Assembly (NCBI RefSeq): GCF_900112155.1
Contig: NZ_FOKQ01000005.1
Coordinates: forward strand, 1 to 64,000
DNA length: 64,000 nt
Origin: Hominimerdicola alba
GTDB taxonomy: Bacteria > Bacillota > Clostridia > Oscillospirales > Ruminococcaceae
Direction: 5' to 3'
The notes under the pieces were generated by a model that saw only the letters and a list, made by a program, of their open reading frames with translations, was not told the origin of the DNA and ran no database searches. Below are positions 34,600-47,141 of the stretch, piece after piece. The position numbers were made by a program, and so were the translations under genes. Positions within the stretch are counted from its first letter, which is position 1, and every line of letters starts with the position of its first letter.

Positions 34600-35028
34600 T
34601 CAGCTGTCACCTCCATTCAGCAGCTTCTCCATTGTGTTCCAGCTAAGCAGAGCACATTTTACTCTTGCGGGCATTTTTGAAACGTTCTGTAATGCACCTG
34701 CTTCTTCAAGTTCTTCAAGTTCTTCATCGGATATCTTTCCCTCTATCATCTTATGGAAAAGTGAAGCGTAGTACCTTGCTTCATCGGGAGATTTTCCGAT
34801 TATCAGCTCCAGCATTATATCTGCCGATGCCTGAGATATAGCGCAGCCCAGTCCCGTAAATGAACCGTCTGTGATAACACCGTCATGTATATCAAGATGC
34901 AGCTCGATATCATCACCGCAGGTAGGGTTCAGACCCTTACACACATGGGTCGCACATGGCAGCTCATGCCTGTGGAGCGGGTGCAGATTGTGGTCGGCAA
35001 GCACCTCACCGTAAAAGTTATCCGTCAT
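34600..35028 (-). CDS. sufU: SufU sulfurtransfer protein
   Basis: 142 residues. The three conserved cysteines sit in LNPTCGDD (about residue 37), GLGCAISQAS (about 62) and RVKCALLSW (about 124), with Asp after the first, the zinc-binding pattern of SufU. It accepts persulfide from SufS by a zinc-exchange mechanism and passes it to SufBCD in Gram-positive bacteria. It overlaps sufS by 11 bp, in the usual operon. Confidence 0.92.
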   Translation of the reverse strand: MTDNFYGEVLADHNLHPLHRHELPCATHVCKGLNPTCGDDIELHLDIHDGVITDGSFTGLGCAISQASADIMLELIIGKSPDEARYYASLFHKMIEGKISDEELEELEEAGALQNVSKMPARVKCALLSWNTMEKLLNGGDS

Positions 35029-36247
35029 ATCCCATTCTCCTTCTTATTGTTTTCAGCGTTTCGATAAAACGCTTTATGTCCTCTTCGTCATTATAAAATG
35101 CAAGGCTCATTCTTGTGGTGGACTGCACACCCAGATGCTGATGCAGGGGCTGTGCGCAATGATGTCCCGCGCGTATCGCTATGTTGTCCGCATCGAATAT
35201 GGCTGCAATATCGTGAGGATGAACACCCTCGACGGTAAATGTTAGTATACCGTGGTGATCCTCAGCTTTTTCCGAACCGATGATATTCACGTAAGGTATC
35301 TTTTTCATCTCATTGAAAGCAAGCTCGGTGAGCTCGTTTTCTCGCTTTTCGATAGCTTCAAAACCTATCTCGTTGATATAATCTATAGCCGCCGCAAGAC
35401 CAACTGCACCGCCAACATTCACAGTGCCAGCCTCGAACTTGTGTGGAAGTTCTGCATAGGTCGCACCATCACGGGTGACGTACTCTATCATCTCACCGCC
35501 GGAAAGGAAGGGAGGCATTTTTTCAAGCAGTTCTTCGCGTCCGTAAAGTACGCCGATACCCATTGGTGCCAGCATTTTATGTCCCGAAAATGCGAGAAAA
35601 TCAACGTCAAGATCATTGACATCTACAGGGATATGAGGCACGCTCTGTGCTCCGTCACAAACGATCAGTGTTCCGTTTTTATGGCATATCCCAGCAAATT
35701 CCTTTATCGGATTAACTCTGCCGAATACATTGGATATCTGCGCGATGGCAAATATCTTTGTCTGCGGTGTAAGGGCTTTTTTCAGATCATCTGCCTTATA
35801 TTCACCGTATTTATCGCAGTCGAGATATTTAAGAGCTGCACCCTTTTCTTTCGCAAGCAGCTGCCACGGAAGAAGATCTGAATGATGCTCCGATATAGCA
35901 ACAAGTATCTCGTCACCGCTGCCGATATTCGCCCTGCCCCAGCTGTAGGCAATAAGGTTCAGGCTCTCGCTGGCATTTCTTGTAAAAATTATCTCCTTTG
36001 TGCTGTTTGCACCGATAAACTCACGCACTTTTTCGCGGGAATTTTCATATGCGTCTGTTGCCTTTACACTGAGATCATAAAGTCCTCTCAGCGGATTGGC
36101 ATTCTCTTCCCGATAGTATTTCTCAACACGTTCAAGCACCTGTCGGGGCTTCTGCTGGGTTGCGGAATTATCGAGATAAACCAGATCTTTATATTTTTCA
36201 AAGACAGGAAAATCTGCCTTTGAGATCAGTTTCTCACTCACTTTCAT
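35018..36247 (-). CDS. sufS: SufS cysteine desulfurase
   Basis: About 409 residues from the ATG at 36247; a GTG at 36241 has better spacing to AGAGG and is also possible. A class V PLP enzyme: YLDNSATQQKP at the start, the PLP lysine in FSGHKMLAPMG (about 227) and the catalytic cysteine in AGHHCAQPLH (about 365). It takes sulfur from cysteine as persulfide for cluster assembly. It overlaps both sufD and sufU. Confidence 0.92.
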   Translation of the reverse strand: MKVSEKLISKADFPVFEKYKDLVYLDNSATQQKPRQVLERVEKYYREENANPLRGLYDLSVKATDAYENSREKVREFIGANSTKEIIFTRNASESLNLIAYSWGRANIGSGDEILVAISEHHSDLLPWQLLAKEKGAALKYLDCDKYGEYKADDLKKALTPQTKIFAIAQISNVFGRVNPIKEFAGICHKNGTLIVCDGAQSVPHIPVDVNDLDVDFLAFSGHKMLAPMGIGVLYGREELLEKMPPFLSGGEMIEYVTRDGATYAELPHKFEAGTVNVGGAVGLAAAIDYINEIGFEAIEKRENELTELAFNEMKKIPYVNIIGSEKAEDHHGILTFTVEGVHPHDIAAIFDADNIAIRAGHHCAQPLHQHLGVQSTTRMSLAFYNDEEDIKRFIETLKTIRRRMGYDG

Positions 36248-37064
36248 CACCTCTTCCGAGACGCGCATATATTCGTGAAAGCGTCTCCTTGTCATCTATC
36301 CTGCTGATTACCTTGGCAAGCTTGGCCTGAGCCGCAAGGTCATAAATCTTTTCTTCGTCAATACCTCTGGACTGCATATAAAAGAACTGCTTTTCATCGA
36401 TACGTCCCACAGAAGCACCGTGACTTCCCTCTACATTTTCCTCAGCGCAAAGTATCAGCGGTACGGTCTTGTTGACAGCTGTATCGCTCATCAGCAGAAC
36501 TTCTTCTTTTTCAGCACCCTTGGCACCGTCAGAACCGTTTTTGAAATCGATAGTTCCCTTGAATGTCTTCTCAGCATCTCCGCCCAGAACACCGCTGGCA
36601 TTTATGCGTGATACTGTTTTTCTGCCGTGATGGTCGGCAATAAGGTTGATATCCAGCTTGTCACCGCTGTCAAGTTTGAATCCGATATCAGCTTCAAAAG
36701 ATGCTTTTCTGCCTTTAAGATCGGTGACTATTTCGCTTACTACTTCCCCACCGAGGAACAGCTCAACCAGCTCCAGTGATGCGTTTTCGCCAAGCTCTGC
36801 TGTAACTTTCGACTTAGCCTGTCCCTTAACATCAAACACCTGAACAAGCTTTACCTTTGAACCGCTTTCAGCGCTGATGTGGATATCCGAAGAGCCCTCG
36901 CGATCGATATATACCACTTCGGACTTGCTCTCGTTTTCCGAAACAGATATCTCACTTGAATCAGTTTTAAAATCTTTTATATCATGTTTGTAATCATTAA
37001 CCCCGAGCCATCTGAATGTTGGCACAGGCAGAACATTTATTTTTGTTTCGCTCATATTATTCAC
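36234..37064 (-). CDS. sufD: SufD scaffold subunit
   Basis: 276 residues from a GTG at 37064 that overlaps the sufB stop and has GGAGG 6 bases upstream; an ATG at 37055 is the alternative. It has the right-handed beta-helix pattern of SufB/SufD, and the C-terminal segment SHGASVGRIDEKQFFYMQSRGIDEEKIYDL is diagnostic. It is shorter than the roughly 420 residues of many SufD proteins, lacking most of the N-terminal helical region. With SufB and SufC it builds [Fe-S] clusters. Confidence 0.88.
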   Translation of the reverse strand: MNNMSETKINVLPVPTFRWLGVNDYKHDIKDFKTDSSEISVSENESKSEVVYIDREGSSDIHISAESGSKVKLVQVFDVKGQAKSKVTAELGENASLELVELFLGGEVVSEIVTDLKGRKASFEADIGFKLDSGDKLDINLIADHHGRKTVSRINASGVLGGDAEKTFKGTIDFKNGSDGAKGAEKEEVLLMSDTAVNKTVPLILCAEENVEGSHGASVGRIDEKQFFYMQSRGIDEEKIYDLAAQAKLAKVISRIDDKETLSRIYARLGRGDESE

Positions 37065-38470
37065 CCTATGCCTCCCTGCATTTCAAGACCGATGAGATTG
37101 TTCATCTCAACTGCGTATTCCAGAGGGAGCTCCTTAGAAACGTTATCCGCAAATCCGCGGACGATCATCGCTCTCGCCTGCTCTTCACTCAGTCCGCGGG
37201 ACATCAGATAGAAAACTGTTTCATCACTGATACGTCCGATCTTAGCTTCATGCCCGATATCGCACTGTTTTGTGCGTATATCCATAACCGGCACGGTATC
37301 AGATCTTGATATACTATCCAACATAAGGGACTCACAGTTCACCGAACTCTTACTGCCCTTAGCGTTCTCCTTAACGACCACCGCACTTCTGAAAGTGCTT
37401 ACACCGCCGCTCTTCGAGATGGACTTTGTATTCATATACGAAGAAGTCTCAGGAGCATTGTGAACCATTTTCGCACCTGTATCAAGGTTCTGACCTTCAC
37501 CTGCAAAGGTTATGCCTGTGAACTCTGCGCTTGCTCCCCTGCCGTTCAATATACTCATAGGATAAAGATATGATACGTGTGAACCAAAGCTTCCCGATAC
37601 CCATTCTATCGTTCCGTTTTCTTCTACAAGAGCTCTCTTTGTGTTAAGATTGTACATATTCTTCGACCAGTTTTCTATGGTGGAATATCTCAGCTTTGCT
37701 CCCTTGCCAACATACAGTTCAACACAGCCTGCGTGAAGCGATGCTTCGTAATATTTAGGTGCTGAACATCCCTCGATAAAGTGCAGATAACTGTTCTCTT
37801 CAAGGATTATCAGCGTATGCTCGAACTGTCCTGCGCCCTTTGCGTTCAGTCTGAAATAGCTTTGCAGAGGTATATCCAAGTGTACATTTTTTGGTACGTA
37901 TACAAATGAGCCTCCAGACCATACCGCACCGTGAAGTGCCGCAAATTTGTGATCTGTCGGGGGTACCAATTTCATAAAATGAGACTTAATGATATCCGCA
38001 TACTTAGGGTCATGCATAGCGCTTTCAAGGTCGGTATAAACAACACCAGACTGCGCTACCTCCTGACGGACATTGTGATATACAAGCTCGCTGTCATACT
38101 GCGCACCAACGCCTGCCAGGGATTCACGCTCAGCCTGTGGGATACCCAGCTTCTCAAAAGTCTCTTTGATATCCTCGGGAACGTCCTCCCAATCAGTCTT
38201 CATACGGTTTTTCTGGCGGATATATGCAACGATACTGTCAACATTAAGTCCAGATATATCGGGACCCCAATCCACCATAGGTGTATGGTCATATATTTCA
38301 AGAGATTTAAGTCGGAACTCCCGCATCCAGTCGGGATCGTTCTTTTCATCTGATATTGATTTGATTATATCGGGCGAAATGCCGCTTTCAAGATATTCGC
38401 TCTCGTCCTCTTCATATCGGAAATCATATCGCGAACGGTCGATATCGACCACCTGTGTTTTATCCTTCAT
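37061..38470 (-). CDS. sufB: SufB scaffold subunit
   Basis: About 469 residues from the ATG at 38470 after GGGAG. Family landmarks: the N-terminal YDFRYEEDESEYLESGI, the helical region VGAQYDSELVYHNVR, the beta-helix part with FIEGCSAPKYYEASLHAGCVELYV, and the end region MDIRTKQCDIGHEAKIGR with the Cys that takes part in assembly. The SufBC2D complex receives sulfur from SufS/SufU. The island needs many clusters for the nitrogenase-like and NifB-like proteins. Confidence 0.93.
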   Translation of the reverse strand: MKDKTQVVDIDRSRYDFRYEEDESEYLESGISPDIIKSISDEKNDPDWMREFRLKSLEIYDHTPMVDWGPDISGLNVDSIVAYIRQKNRMKTDWEDVPEDIKETFEKLGIPQAERESLAGVGAQYDSELVYHNVRQEVAQSGVVYTDLESAMHDPKYADIIKSHFMKLVPPTDHKFAALHGAVWSGGSFVYVPKNVHLDIPLQSYFRLNAKGAGQFEHTLIILEENSYLHFIEGCSAPKYYEASLHAGCVELYVGKGAKLRYSTIENWSKNMYNLNTKRALVEENGTIEWVSGSFGSHVSYLYPMSILNGRGASAEFTGITFAGEGQNLDTGAKMVHNAPETSSYMNTKSISKSGGVSTFRSAVVVKENAKGSKSSVNCESLMLDSISRSDTVPVMDIRTKQCDIGHEAKIGRISDETVFYLMSRGLSEEQARAMIVRGFADNVSKELPLEYAVEMNNLIGLEMQGGIG

Positions 38471-38474
38471 TATC

Positions 38475-39221
38475 TCACTCCCTGCCCGCGAACTGCTCAA
38501 AGCCGTTTTCGATTACCTCATCTACCAGCTCTGCGCCGCCTTCCGATACTATACTTCCTGCCGAAAGGATATGTGTTTTATCAACGGTCAGTGCTTCAAG
38601 TATCTTGGTGTTATGAGTTATAACTATCAGCGCTCCGTTTGTCCGCTTTTTATATTCTTCAATGCCCTTGGATACTGTCTTTACTGCGTCAACATCAAGA
38701 CCCGAATCTGTTTCATCGAGTATCGCCAGCTTAGGCTCCAGTATCAGCAGCTGAAGTATCTCAGCTTTTTTCTTTTCGCCGCCTGAAAATCCAACATTCA
38801 GGTCACGATCGGCATATGAACTGTCCATATCAAGAAGTTCCATCGCCGCTGCCAGCTTTTTCTTGAAATCCCAAAGCTTCAGATGCTTGCCTGTTACCTG
38901 TTCAAGTGCATTTCGCAGAAAATCCGAAAGGGTTATACCGGGTATCTCTATCGGGTTCTGGAATGAGAGGAATATACCAAGCCTTGCACGCTTGTCTGCA
39001 CCAAGTGCTGTTATATCCTCACCGTCAAATATCAGCTTTCCGCCTGTAACTTTATATTCGGGACTGCCCATTATCACCGAGCCGAGAGTTGATTTACCTG
39101 CGCCGTTATGACCCATAACAACGTGAGTTTCACCCTCCGATACTTCAAGGGATACACCGTGAAGCAGTTCCTTATCCTCAGCCGCAGCCGAGAGGTTTTC
39201 TATCCTGAGTAATTCTGACAT
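38475..39221 (-). CDS. sufC: SufC ATPase
   Basis: 248 residues. Walker A GHNGAGKST (about 38-46), Q-loop LSFQNPIEIPG, signature GFSGGEKKK and Walker B KLAILDETDSGLD are complete. SufC drives the conformational cycle of SufBD and is not a transporter. It is the first gene of the suf operon and has a good ribosome site GAAAGGAA. Confidence 0.93.
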   Translation of the reverse strand: MSELLRIENLSAAAEDKELLHGVSLEVSEGETHVVMGHNGAGKSTLGSVIMGSPEYKVTGGKLIFDGEDITALGADKRARLGIFLSFQNPIEIPGITLSDFLRNALEQVTGKHLKLWDFKKKLAAAMELLDMDSSYADRDLNVGFSGGEKKKAEILQLLILEPKLAILDETDSGLDVDAVKTVSKGIEEYKKRTNGALIVITHNTKILEALTVDKTHILSAGSIVSEGGAELVDEVIENGFEQFAGRE

Positions 39222-39279
39222 ACTATCTTTCCTTTCTTATCTGAGGAAATATATTATTCCTATGATTTTGCTATGATTT

Positions 39280-39308
39280 ATTATACAGTGTAAATTATAG
39301 TTTGTCAA
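39280..39308 (-). promoter_or_regulatory. promoter of the suf operon
   Basis: On the minus strand TTGACA (39303-39308), 17-bp spacer, TATAAT (39280-39285). AT-rich flanks with ATAGGAATTATA just upstream could hold an Rrf2 site, but this is a guess. Confidence 0.8.
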
Positions 39309-39397
39309 TAGGAATTATATATTTTCATCTAAAGTTTACTTTTCATATATAGTTAGTCGGAAATTGTTGTGCATTATCACCAGACAAGAAAAGAAGT

Positions 39398-39434
39398 AAA
39401 AAAATTCGGGCAACCTTATAATTGGCAGCCCGAA
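39398..39434 (-). terminator. intrinsic terminator of the sigma/anti-sigma operon
   Basis: TTCGGGC (39405-39411) pairs with GCCCGAA (39428-39434); on the minus strand the stem is followed by seven T residues. Confidence 0.8.
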
Positions 39435-39448
39435 ATATATTTATCTAT

Positions 39449-40453
39449 TCATTCAAGTGTGAAAGTTATCTCCCAATCACCTGAAATATAATTATCCGAT
39501 GTCACAAACTCACCGTACAGATGAGAACCGCTGAGCTTTTCATACGGTATCCTGATGATATGTTCGCGATATGCGTCTATATGCTGTTCACCCCAATAAT
39601 CTATAGATTCCCACAAACTTTCATCAACGATGTCTTTACCGTTATTATCTAGTATACTTAGAAAACTGTGATTATCGGTATGGAATATATCATCATATTT
39701 TTCCAGGATATGCAGCGCACCATCGAAGTAACCTATATTCTGTATCGATACGCCGTTTGCTGGTGTGCATATTGGTTTTTCGGGAATAGTCAGAAAACGC
39801 TGACAATCAATCTCATCAAGACTCATTCCCCGTATCTCAACATCTTCCAGAGTACACGTCCTGGGATCACAGGGGATATTGTCCATATCGATCTCATTAA
39901 CAATGCCCTCAGTCCTCTCTTTGCCGAGAAGCATTTCACTTACCGAGAAAGTCACCTTACCCTTGGGCATATCTCTGCCGACCGTATCAAGTTCAACTAA
40001 GAAATATGCAGTGTGGGTATCGCTGTCATATTCCGCAAAACTGCAGGTACCCGACATACTGTCGGAGGGAACATTTATATTGTAGCTATCAAAAAGATCC
40101 CATTCACCTTGCGGATATTTCCCCTCAGTATCACGCATAGCAAGATAAACGCTCGCCGTACTGCCACTCCGCTGTGCTGAAATGACTGTCATTTCAATGC
40201 CTTTGTCTTCACAGGATCTTTCAACAGGCTTAAAATTCTGTGCAACGGCGGGGGAAAATTTGTAAAGCATATAATATGCGGGCGCAACACCAAAAGCTGT
40301 CAGCGCTGGCAGCGGACAAAGCACTATCGCGGCAGCTGCAACGGAGATAAGCGTCTTTTTCCATTTTATCGAAGTTTTCTTCTTAGGCATATCTGTTTCA
40401 ATATACCGATCATCTATCATGCCCATGGCATTCATAAAAGTTTCGGCTTTCAT
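39449..40453 (-). CDS. DUF4179-type anti-sigma factor
   Basis: 334 residues. A short cytoplasmic part with the charged stretch PKKKTSIKWKK precedes one hydrophobic helix (about 33-57). The external part resembles DUF4179 proteins, which follow ECF sigma genes and usually act as membrane anti-sigma factors. The gene overlaps the sigma factor gene by 4 bp (ATGA). The external domain may sense an envelope signal; which one is unknown. Confidence 0.8.
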   Translation of the reverse strand: MKAETFMNAMGMIDDRYIETDMPKKKTSIKWKKTLISVAAAAIVLCPLPALTAFGVAPAYYMLYKFSPAVAQNFKPVERSCEDKGIEMTVISAQRSGSTASVYLAMRDTEGKYPQGEWDLFDSYNINVPSDSMSGTCSFAEYDSDTHTAYFLVELDTVGRDMPKGKVTFSVSEMLLGKERTEGIVNEIDMDNIPCDPRTCTLEDVEIRGMSLDEIDCQRFLTIPEKPICTPANGVSIQNIGYFDGALHILEKYDDIFHTDNHSFLSILDNNGKDIVDESLWESIDYWGEQHIDAYREHIIRIPYEKLSGSHLYGEFVTSDNYISGDWEITFTLE

Positions 40454-41007
40454 ATCAGTTCCTCCTTTTCCATTTTTGAGTACAATTTTTTACGCATACG
40501 AAACAGCATAGATTTTACTTTGCTTTCTGAAAAGCCGTGATAATCGGCTATTTCGGATATAGGCTGCATATACCAGTAACGGCGGATAAACACATTTCTT
40601 TCTGTTTCCGATATACCATCTAAAAATCCGTTTATAGATTCTGCCACCGCCTGTTCTGATATTTTCTGTTCTGTATCATCACACGATCTTAACCACTCTT
40701 CTATTTCTTCAAAAACCACACGAACTTCCGCCGGACCTCGTTTCATTGCCTTAGCGGAACGTACTTTGTTCAGGCTGATATTTCTGGTGAGCTTTGCAAG
40801 AAACGTCCTGAGATTATTGGGCTTATGTGGTGGTATCGCATTCCATGCCGCAAGCCATGTATCGTTTAAGGCTTCATCTGTATCTTCCCTGGTACTAAGT
40901 ATTCGTGAAGCGACGGATCGGCAGTAGACCTCGTATTTGCTTTCTGTCATCGCGACTGCGTTTTCATCCCTGTTAATGTACATATCAATTATCTGATCGT
41001 CTTCCAC
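40450..41007 (-). CDS. ECF-family RNA polymerase sigma factor
   Basis: About 185 residues from the GTG at 41007, since AAAGGAGG lies 6 bases upstream; upstream ATG choices have no ribosome site. Region 2 is seen in YCRSVASRILSTREDTDEALNDTWLAAW and region 4 in ISETERNVFIRRYWYMQPISEIA followed by the recognition helix FSESKVKSMLFRMRKKL. It should direct transcription of an envelope-response regulon, probably including itself. It is paired with the anti-sigma gene downstream. Confidence 0.88.
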   Translation of the reverse strand: MEDDQIIDMYINRDENAVAMTESKYEVYCRSVASRILSTREDTDEALNDTWLAAWNAIPPHKPNNLRTFLAKLTRNISLNKVRSAKAMKRGPAEVRVVFEEIEEWLRSCDDTEQKISEQAVAESINGFLDGISETERNVFIRRYWYMQPISEIADYHGFSESKVKSMLFRMRKKLYSKMEKEELI

Positions 41008-41257
41008 ATTGTTCCTCCTTTCATTATGATATAGAAGCTTCCACTTTACTACTAACCAATAGATGTGCGTCGGTTGCATTTTTTTAGAAATTAATTATAC
41101 CATATAATTATAGATACATCAACATCTCATAAATATATGACAAATCTCAAATATGGAAAATTTTTACTATAATATTTATAAGAATATTCATATTATATCA
41201 GATGACTTTTGTACTATTCGGTATTATAATATGATTATTATTTTATAAAGGAGGTAT

Positions 41258-42601
41258 ATGATGTCACGCAGCAGGATAATGACTGAAGGCAGCGAAATAG
41301 AATGTATAATCAGCTTTACGTTGCCACTATTAGTGGGAAATCTTTTGCAGCAGACCTATAATGTGGTAGATACCATGATAGTCGGCAAATATCTTGGGGA
41401 TGATTCGCTGGCTGCAGTAGGTGCAACGGGCTCAATAACCTACCTGTTCTATACGCTGTGCATAGGTCTTTCGATAGGCGCGGGAGTACTGATATCACAA
41501 TATTTCGGTGCAGGACGTCCTGACAGGGTACGGGCGGCAGTGGTCAATTCGTCAGTTATAACGCTGATATTCGCCATATTGGCAACGATACCCTCTGTAC
41601 TGTTTGCAAGGCAGGTTCTGACTTTTCTCGGGGTCAAAGCGAACCTCCTGGGACGCGCGGCAACATATATGAAGATAGCCTGCGCGGGTACGATATGCGT
41701 CGCCGCCTACAACTGGATAAACTCCGTCATGAGAGCGCTGGGCGACTCAAAAACTCCGCTGATATTTCTGATAGTATCGACAATACTTAATGTCATACTC
41801 GATCTGCTGTTTGTGATGGTATTCAAGATGGGTGTCGGCGGTGCGGCATTTGCGACTATTCTCGCTCAGGGTATTTCAGCGGTAAGCTGCATAATCTACT
41901 GCTTTAAGACAAATGCTGATATCCGCCCAAAAGAAGGCGAATGGAAGATCGACTCTAAACTCATACAAAAATGTGTTACTACAGGAATCCCGATAGCTGC
42001 GCAGAATGGTCTGATATCGCTGTCAATGGTAGCTTTGCAAAGCGTTACAAACAGGTTTGATGAAGGCATAATGACAGCATATACCGCCACCATGAGGATA
42101 GAACAGCTTGTTCATCAGCCATATTTCAGTATGAGTGCGGCAGTGACCGCTTTCACGGGACAGAACATCGGCGCGGGCAAACAGGAACGCGCGGTCAAAG
42201 GATATAAGTCTTCAATGAAGATAGGCTCGATATTTGCGGCAGTTATGTTCGTTCTGTTTGCTTTTTTCGGAAAGAATGTTATCGGTATTTTCGTCAACGG
42301 CAGCCGCCCGAAAGAGATAGGTGCTCTTGCACTTATCATAACAGGCAGCTGTTATATCCCTCTGGGAGCTATACATATCACAAGGGGATTTTTGAATGGC
42401 GCAGGTGATACAGGCTATTCACTAGTCAATGGTATCACCGAAGTACTTTGCAGGATATTTTTCTCACTTGTCCTTACAAGGATAGCATATATCAGCTGGC
42501 GCGGTATATGGATAACCACTGCCATAACATGGGCGATCACAGGAGCAGTCAGCATACTGAGATACAAAAGCGGCAAGTGGAAACTCAAAGCCGTTAAATA
42601 G
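41258..42601 (+). CDS. MATE-family efflux transporter
   Basis: 447 residues with about 12 hydrophobic helices. The N-terminal part (FTLPLLVGNLLQQTYNVVDTMIVGKYLGDDSLAAVG) is the classic MATE/DinF-like start, and a similar repeat begins near residue 230. It exports cationic drugs or metabolites using an ion gradient. Two ATG codons follow AAAGGAGG in tandem; the second (41261) has the better spacing. It is a single gene. Confidence 0.9.
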   Translation: MMSRSRIMTEGSEIECIISFTLPLLVGNLLQQTYNVVDTMIVGKYLGDDSLAAVGATGSITYLFYTLCIGLSIGAGVLISQYFGAGRPDRVRAAVVNSSVITLIFAILATIPSVLFARQVLTFLGVKANLLGRAATYMKIACAGTICVAAYNWINSVMRALGDSKTPLIFLIVSTILNVILDLLFVMVFKMGVGGAAFATILAQGISAVSCIIYCFKTNADIRPKEGEWKIDSKLIQKCVTTGIPIAAQNGLISLSMVALQSVTNRFDEGIMTAYTATMRIEQLVHQPYFSMSAAVTAFTGQNIGAGKQERAVKGYKSSMKIGSIFAAVMFVLFAFFGKNVIGIFVNGSRPKEIGALALIITGSCYIPLGAIHITRGFLNGAGDTGYSLVNGITEVLCRIFFSLVLTRIAYISWRGIWITTAITWAITGAVSILRYKSGKWKLKAVK

Positions 42602-42609
42602 ATTACAAA

Positions 42610-42650
42610 ATGCCCGCATCACGTTTGTGTGATGCGGGCATTAGTTTTTT
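42610..42650. terminator. bidirectional intrinsic terminator
   Basis: A perfect 13-bp stem (42610-42622 with 42629-42641) and a T-run at 42645-42650, between the convergent MATE and beta-galactosidase genes. Confidence 0.88.
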
Positions 42651-42653
42651 CAA

Positions 42654-45729
<3,076 letters not shown>

Positions 45730-45742
45730 TAAATGATAGTAT

Positions 45743-45756
45743 ATTGTTATAACAAT
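45743..45756. promoter_or_regulatory. palindromic operator near the AraC-family start
   Basis: ATTGTTATAACAAT, a perfect 14-bp palindrome just after the -10 box of the AraC-family gene; a possible autoregulatory site. Confidence 0.4.
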
Positions 45757-45785
45757 AGTACCATCTTTTTCAGGGAGGTATGAAA

Positions 45786-46592
45786 ATGTATTTCTATGAT
45801 TATCCCATCAAAAACAAGGAGCTTGGTCTCCCCATATTCATTGATAATATCGGTAAGCACAACTGTCAGCCTCATACAGTCAGGAGCGGAGGATTCCCAC
45901 ATCCTCAGATTCTCTACTGCACCAAAGGCATCGGAACGCTTTGCATTGACGGAATCATCACTGAGATATCCCCGCATACCGCCATATTCCTGCCTGCGGG
46001 ATACCCTCATGAATACTATCCCACCTCAGATGACTGGGACATTCACTGGGTCGTGCCCGACGGATACGCCTGCGCTGATTTTCTGAAATATATCGGGCTT
46101 GAAAAGCCAACTGTCTTTGAGATAAAAGACATGGCACTGCTGGAGCATTTCTTTTCACGTATGCACGAGTCAATTCTAGGCGACAGCATTAACGGCAATC
46201 TCAGAGCGTCGGGGTATTTGTATAATTTTCTCATTGAGCTATACCGTCAGAAGAACTCGGGCAGAGTTGTCAGGACCTCCAACCGTGCCATCGTCACAGC
46301 TATCGACCATATCAATAACAGCTATATGAACAAGATTACCATGGAAGAACTGTGCACCGTCACCGGTCTTTCAAAACAGCAGCTATGCCGCCTTTTCAAA
46401 CGGCATCTCGGCTGCCGTCCTATGGAATATATCGCCAAACGACGTATCCAGACTGCTAAAAAACTGCTCTCCACAACGGATATGTCTGTCGAAGCAATAT
46501 CCGAAAAAGTCGGCTTTTGCAGCGGTAGTTATTTCACGAAACTGTTCAGCCGCTACGAGGGCATGACACCCACACAGTTCAGGATAATATGA
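45786..46592 (+). CDS. AraC-family regulator divergent from lacZ
   Basis: About 268 residues from the ATG at 45786, which is 7 bases after GGGAGG (the ATG at 45780 is too close). The N-terminal half is a cupin-like sensor (HPQILYCTKGIGTLCIDG, FLPAGYPHEYYP). The C-terminal 100 residues hold two helix-turn-helix units (MEELCTVTGLSKQQLCRLFKR and VEAISEKVGFCSGSYFTKLFSR). It probably activates lacZ in response to a sugar. A terminator follows. Confidence 0.88.
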   Translation: MYFYDYPIKNKELGLPIFIDNIGKHNCQPHTVRSGGFPHPQILYCTKGIGTLCIDGIITEISPHTAIFLPAGYPHEYYPTSDDWDIHWVVPDGYACADFLKYIGLEKPTVFEIKDMALLEHFFSRMHESILGDSINGNLRASGYLYNFLIELYRQKNSGRVVRTSNRAIVTAIDHINNSYMNKITMEELCTVTGLSKQQLCRLFKRHLGCRPMEYIAKRRIQTAKKLLSTTDMSVEAISEKVGFCSGSYFTKLFSRYEGMTPTQFRII

Positions 46593-46598
46593 GTACAA

Positions 46599-46637
46599 AA
46601 AACGGATAGCCATCGTTGTTGACGGTCTATCCGTTTT
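46599..46637. terminator. terminator between the AraC-family gene and ribH
   Basis: AAAACGGATAG (46599-46609) pairs with CTATCCGTTTT (46627-46637), a symmetrical hairpin usable in both directions. Confidence 0.75.
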
Positions 46638-46650
46638 GCAGTTTATATTA

Positions 46651-47118
46651 TCAGCCCTCGATAGCCTTGATAAGGTTGATCATCTCGATAGCACCCTCAG
46701 CACACTCGCTGCCCTTGTTGCCAGCCTTTGAGCCTGCACGCTCGATAGCCTGCTCGATGTTTTCGGTGGTGATAACACCGAACATAACAGGTATGCCGCT
46801 TTCAAGAGAAGTCTGTGCTATACCCTTTGCAGCTTCGTTGCAAACCAGATCATAGTGAGAAGTGCTGCCTCTGATTATAGCGCCAAGACAGATAACAGCG
46901 TCATACTTGCCGGACTTTGCCATCTTCTTTGCGATAAGCGGTATCTCGAAAGCACCGGGTACCCATGCAGTGTCGATAGCATCCTCAGATATGCCGTGAC
47001 GAACCAGAGTATCAACAGCGCCGCCCAGCAGCTTTGATGTGATGAATTCATTGAAACGTGCAACTACGATGCCCACACGCACGTTTTCGGGGATAAGTTT
47101 TCCTTCAAAAGTGTTCAT
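46651..47118 (-). CDS. ribH: 6,7-dimethyl-8-ribityllumazine synthase
   Basis: 155 residues, full length. Substrate-binding segments [13 protein letters not shown] (about 19-31), [10 protein letters not shown] (about 52-61), [16 protein letters not shown] (about 77-92) and [10 protein letters not shown] are all conserved, with the catalytic His in the last but one. It joins the ribityl pyrimidine and dihydroxybutanone phosphate to lumazine. It is the last gene of the riboflavin operon. Confidence 0.95.
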   Translation of the reverse strand: MNTFEGKLIPENVRVGIVVARFNEFITSKLLGGAVDTLVRHGISEDAIDTAWVPGAFEIPLIAKKMAKSGKYDAVICLGAIIRGSTSHYDLVCNEAAKGIAQTSLESGIPVMFGVITTENIEQAIERAGSKAGNKGSECAEGAIEMINLIKAIEG

Positions 47119-47141
47119 AATAACAGCTCCTTAAAATATTA

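Noticed and set aside
35252-35881. A 209-codon plus-strand frame
   Set aside because: Shadow of sufS, which has full motifs on the minus strand.
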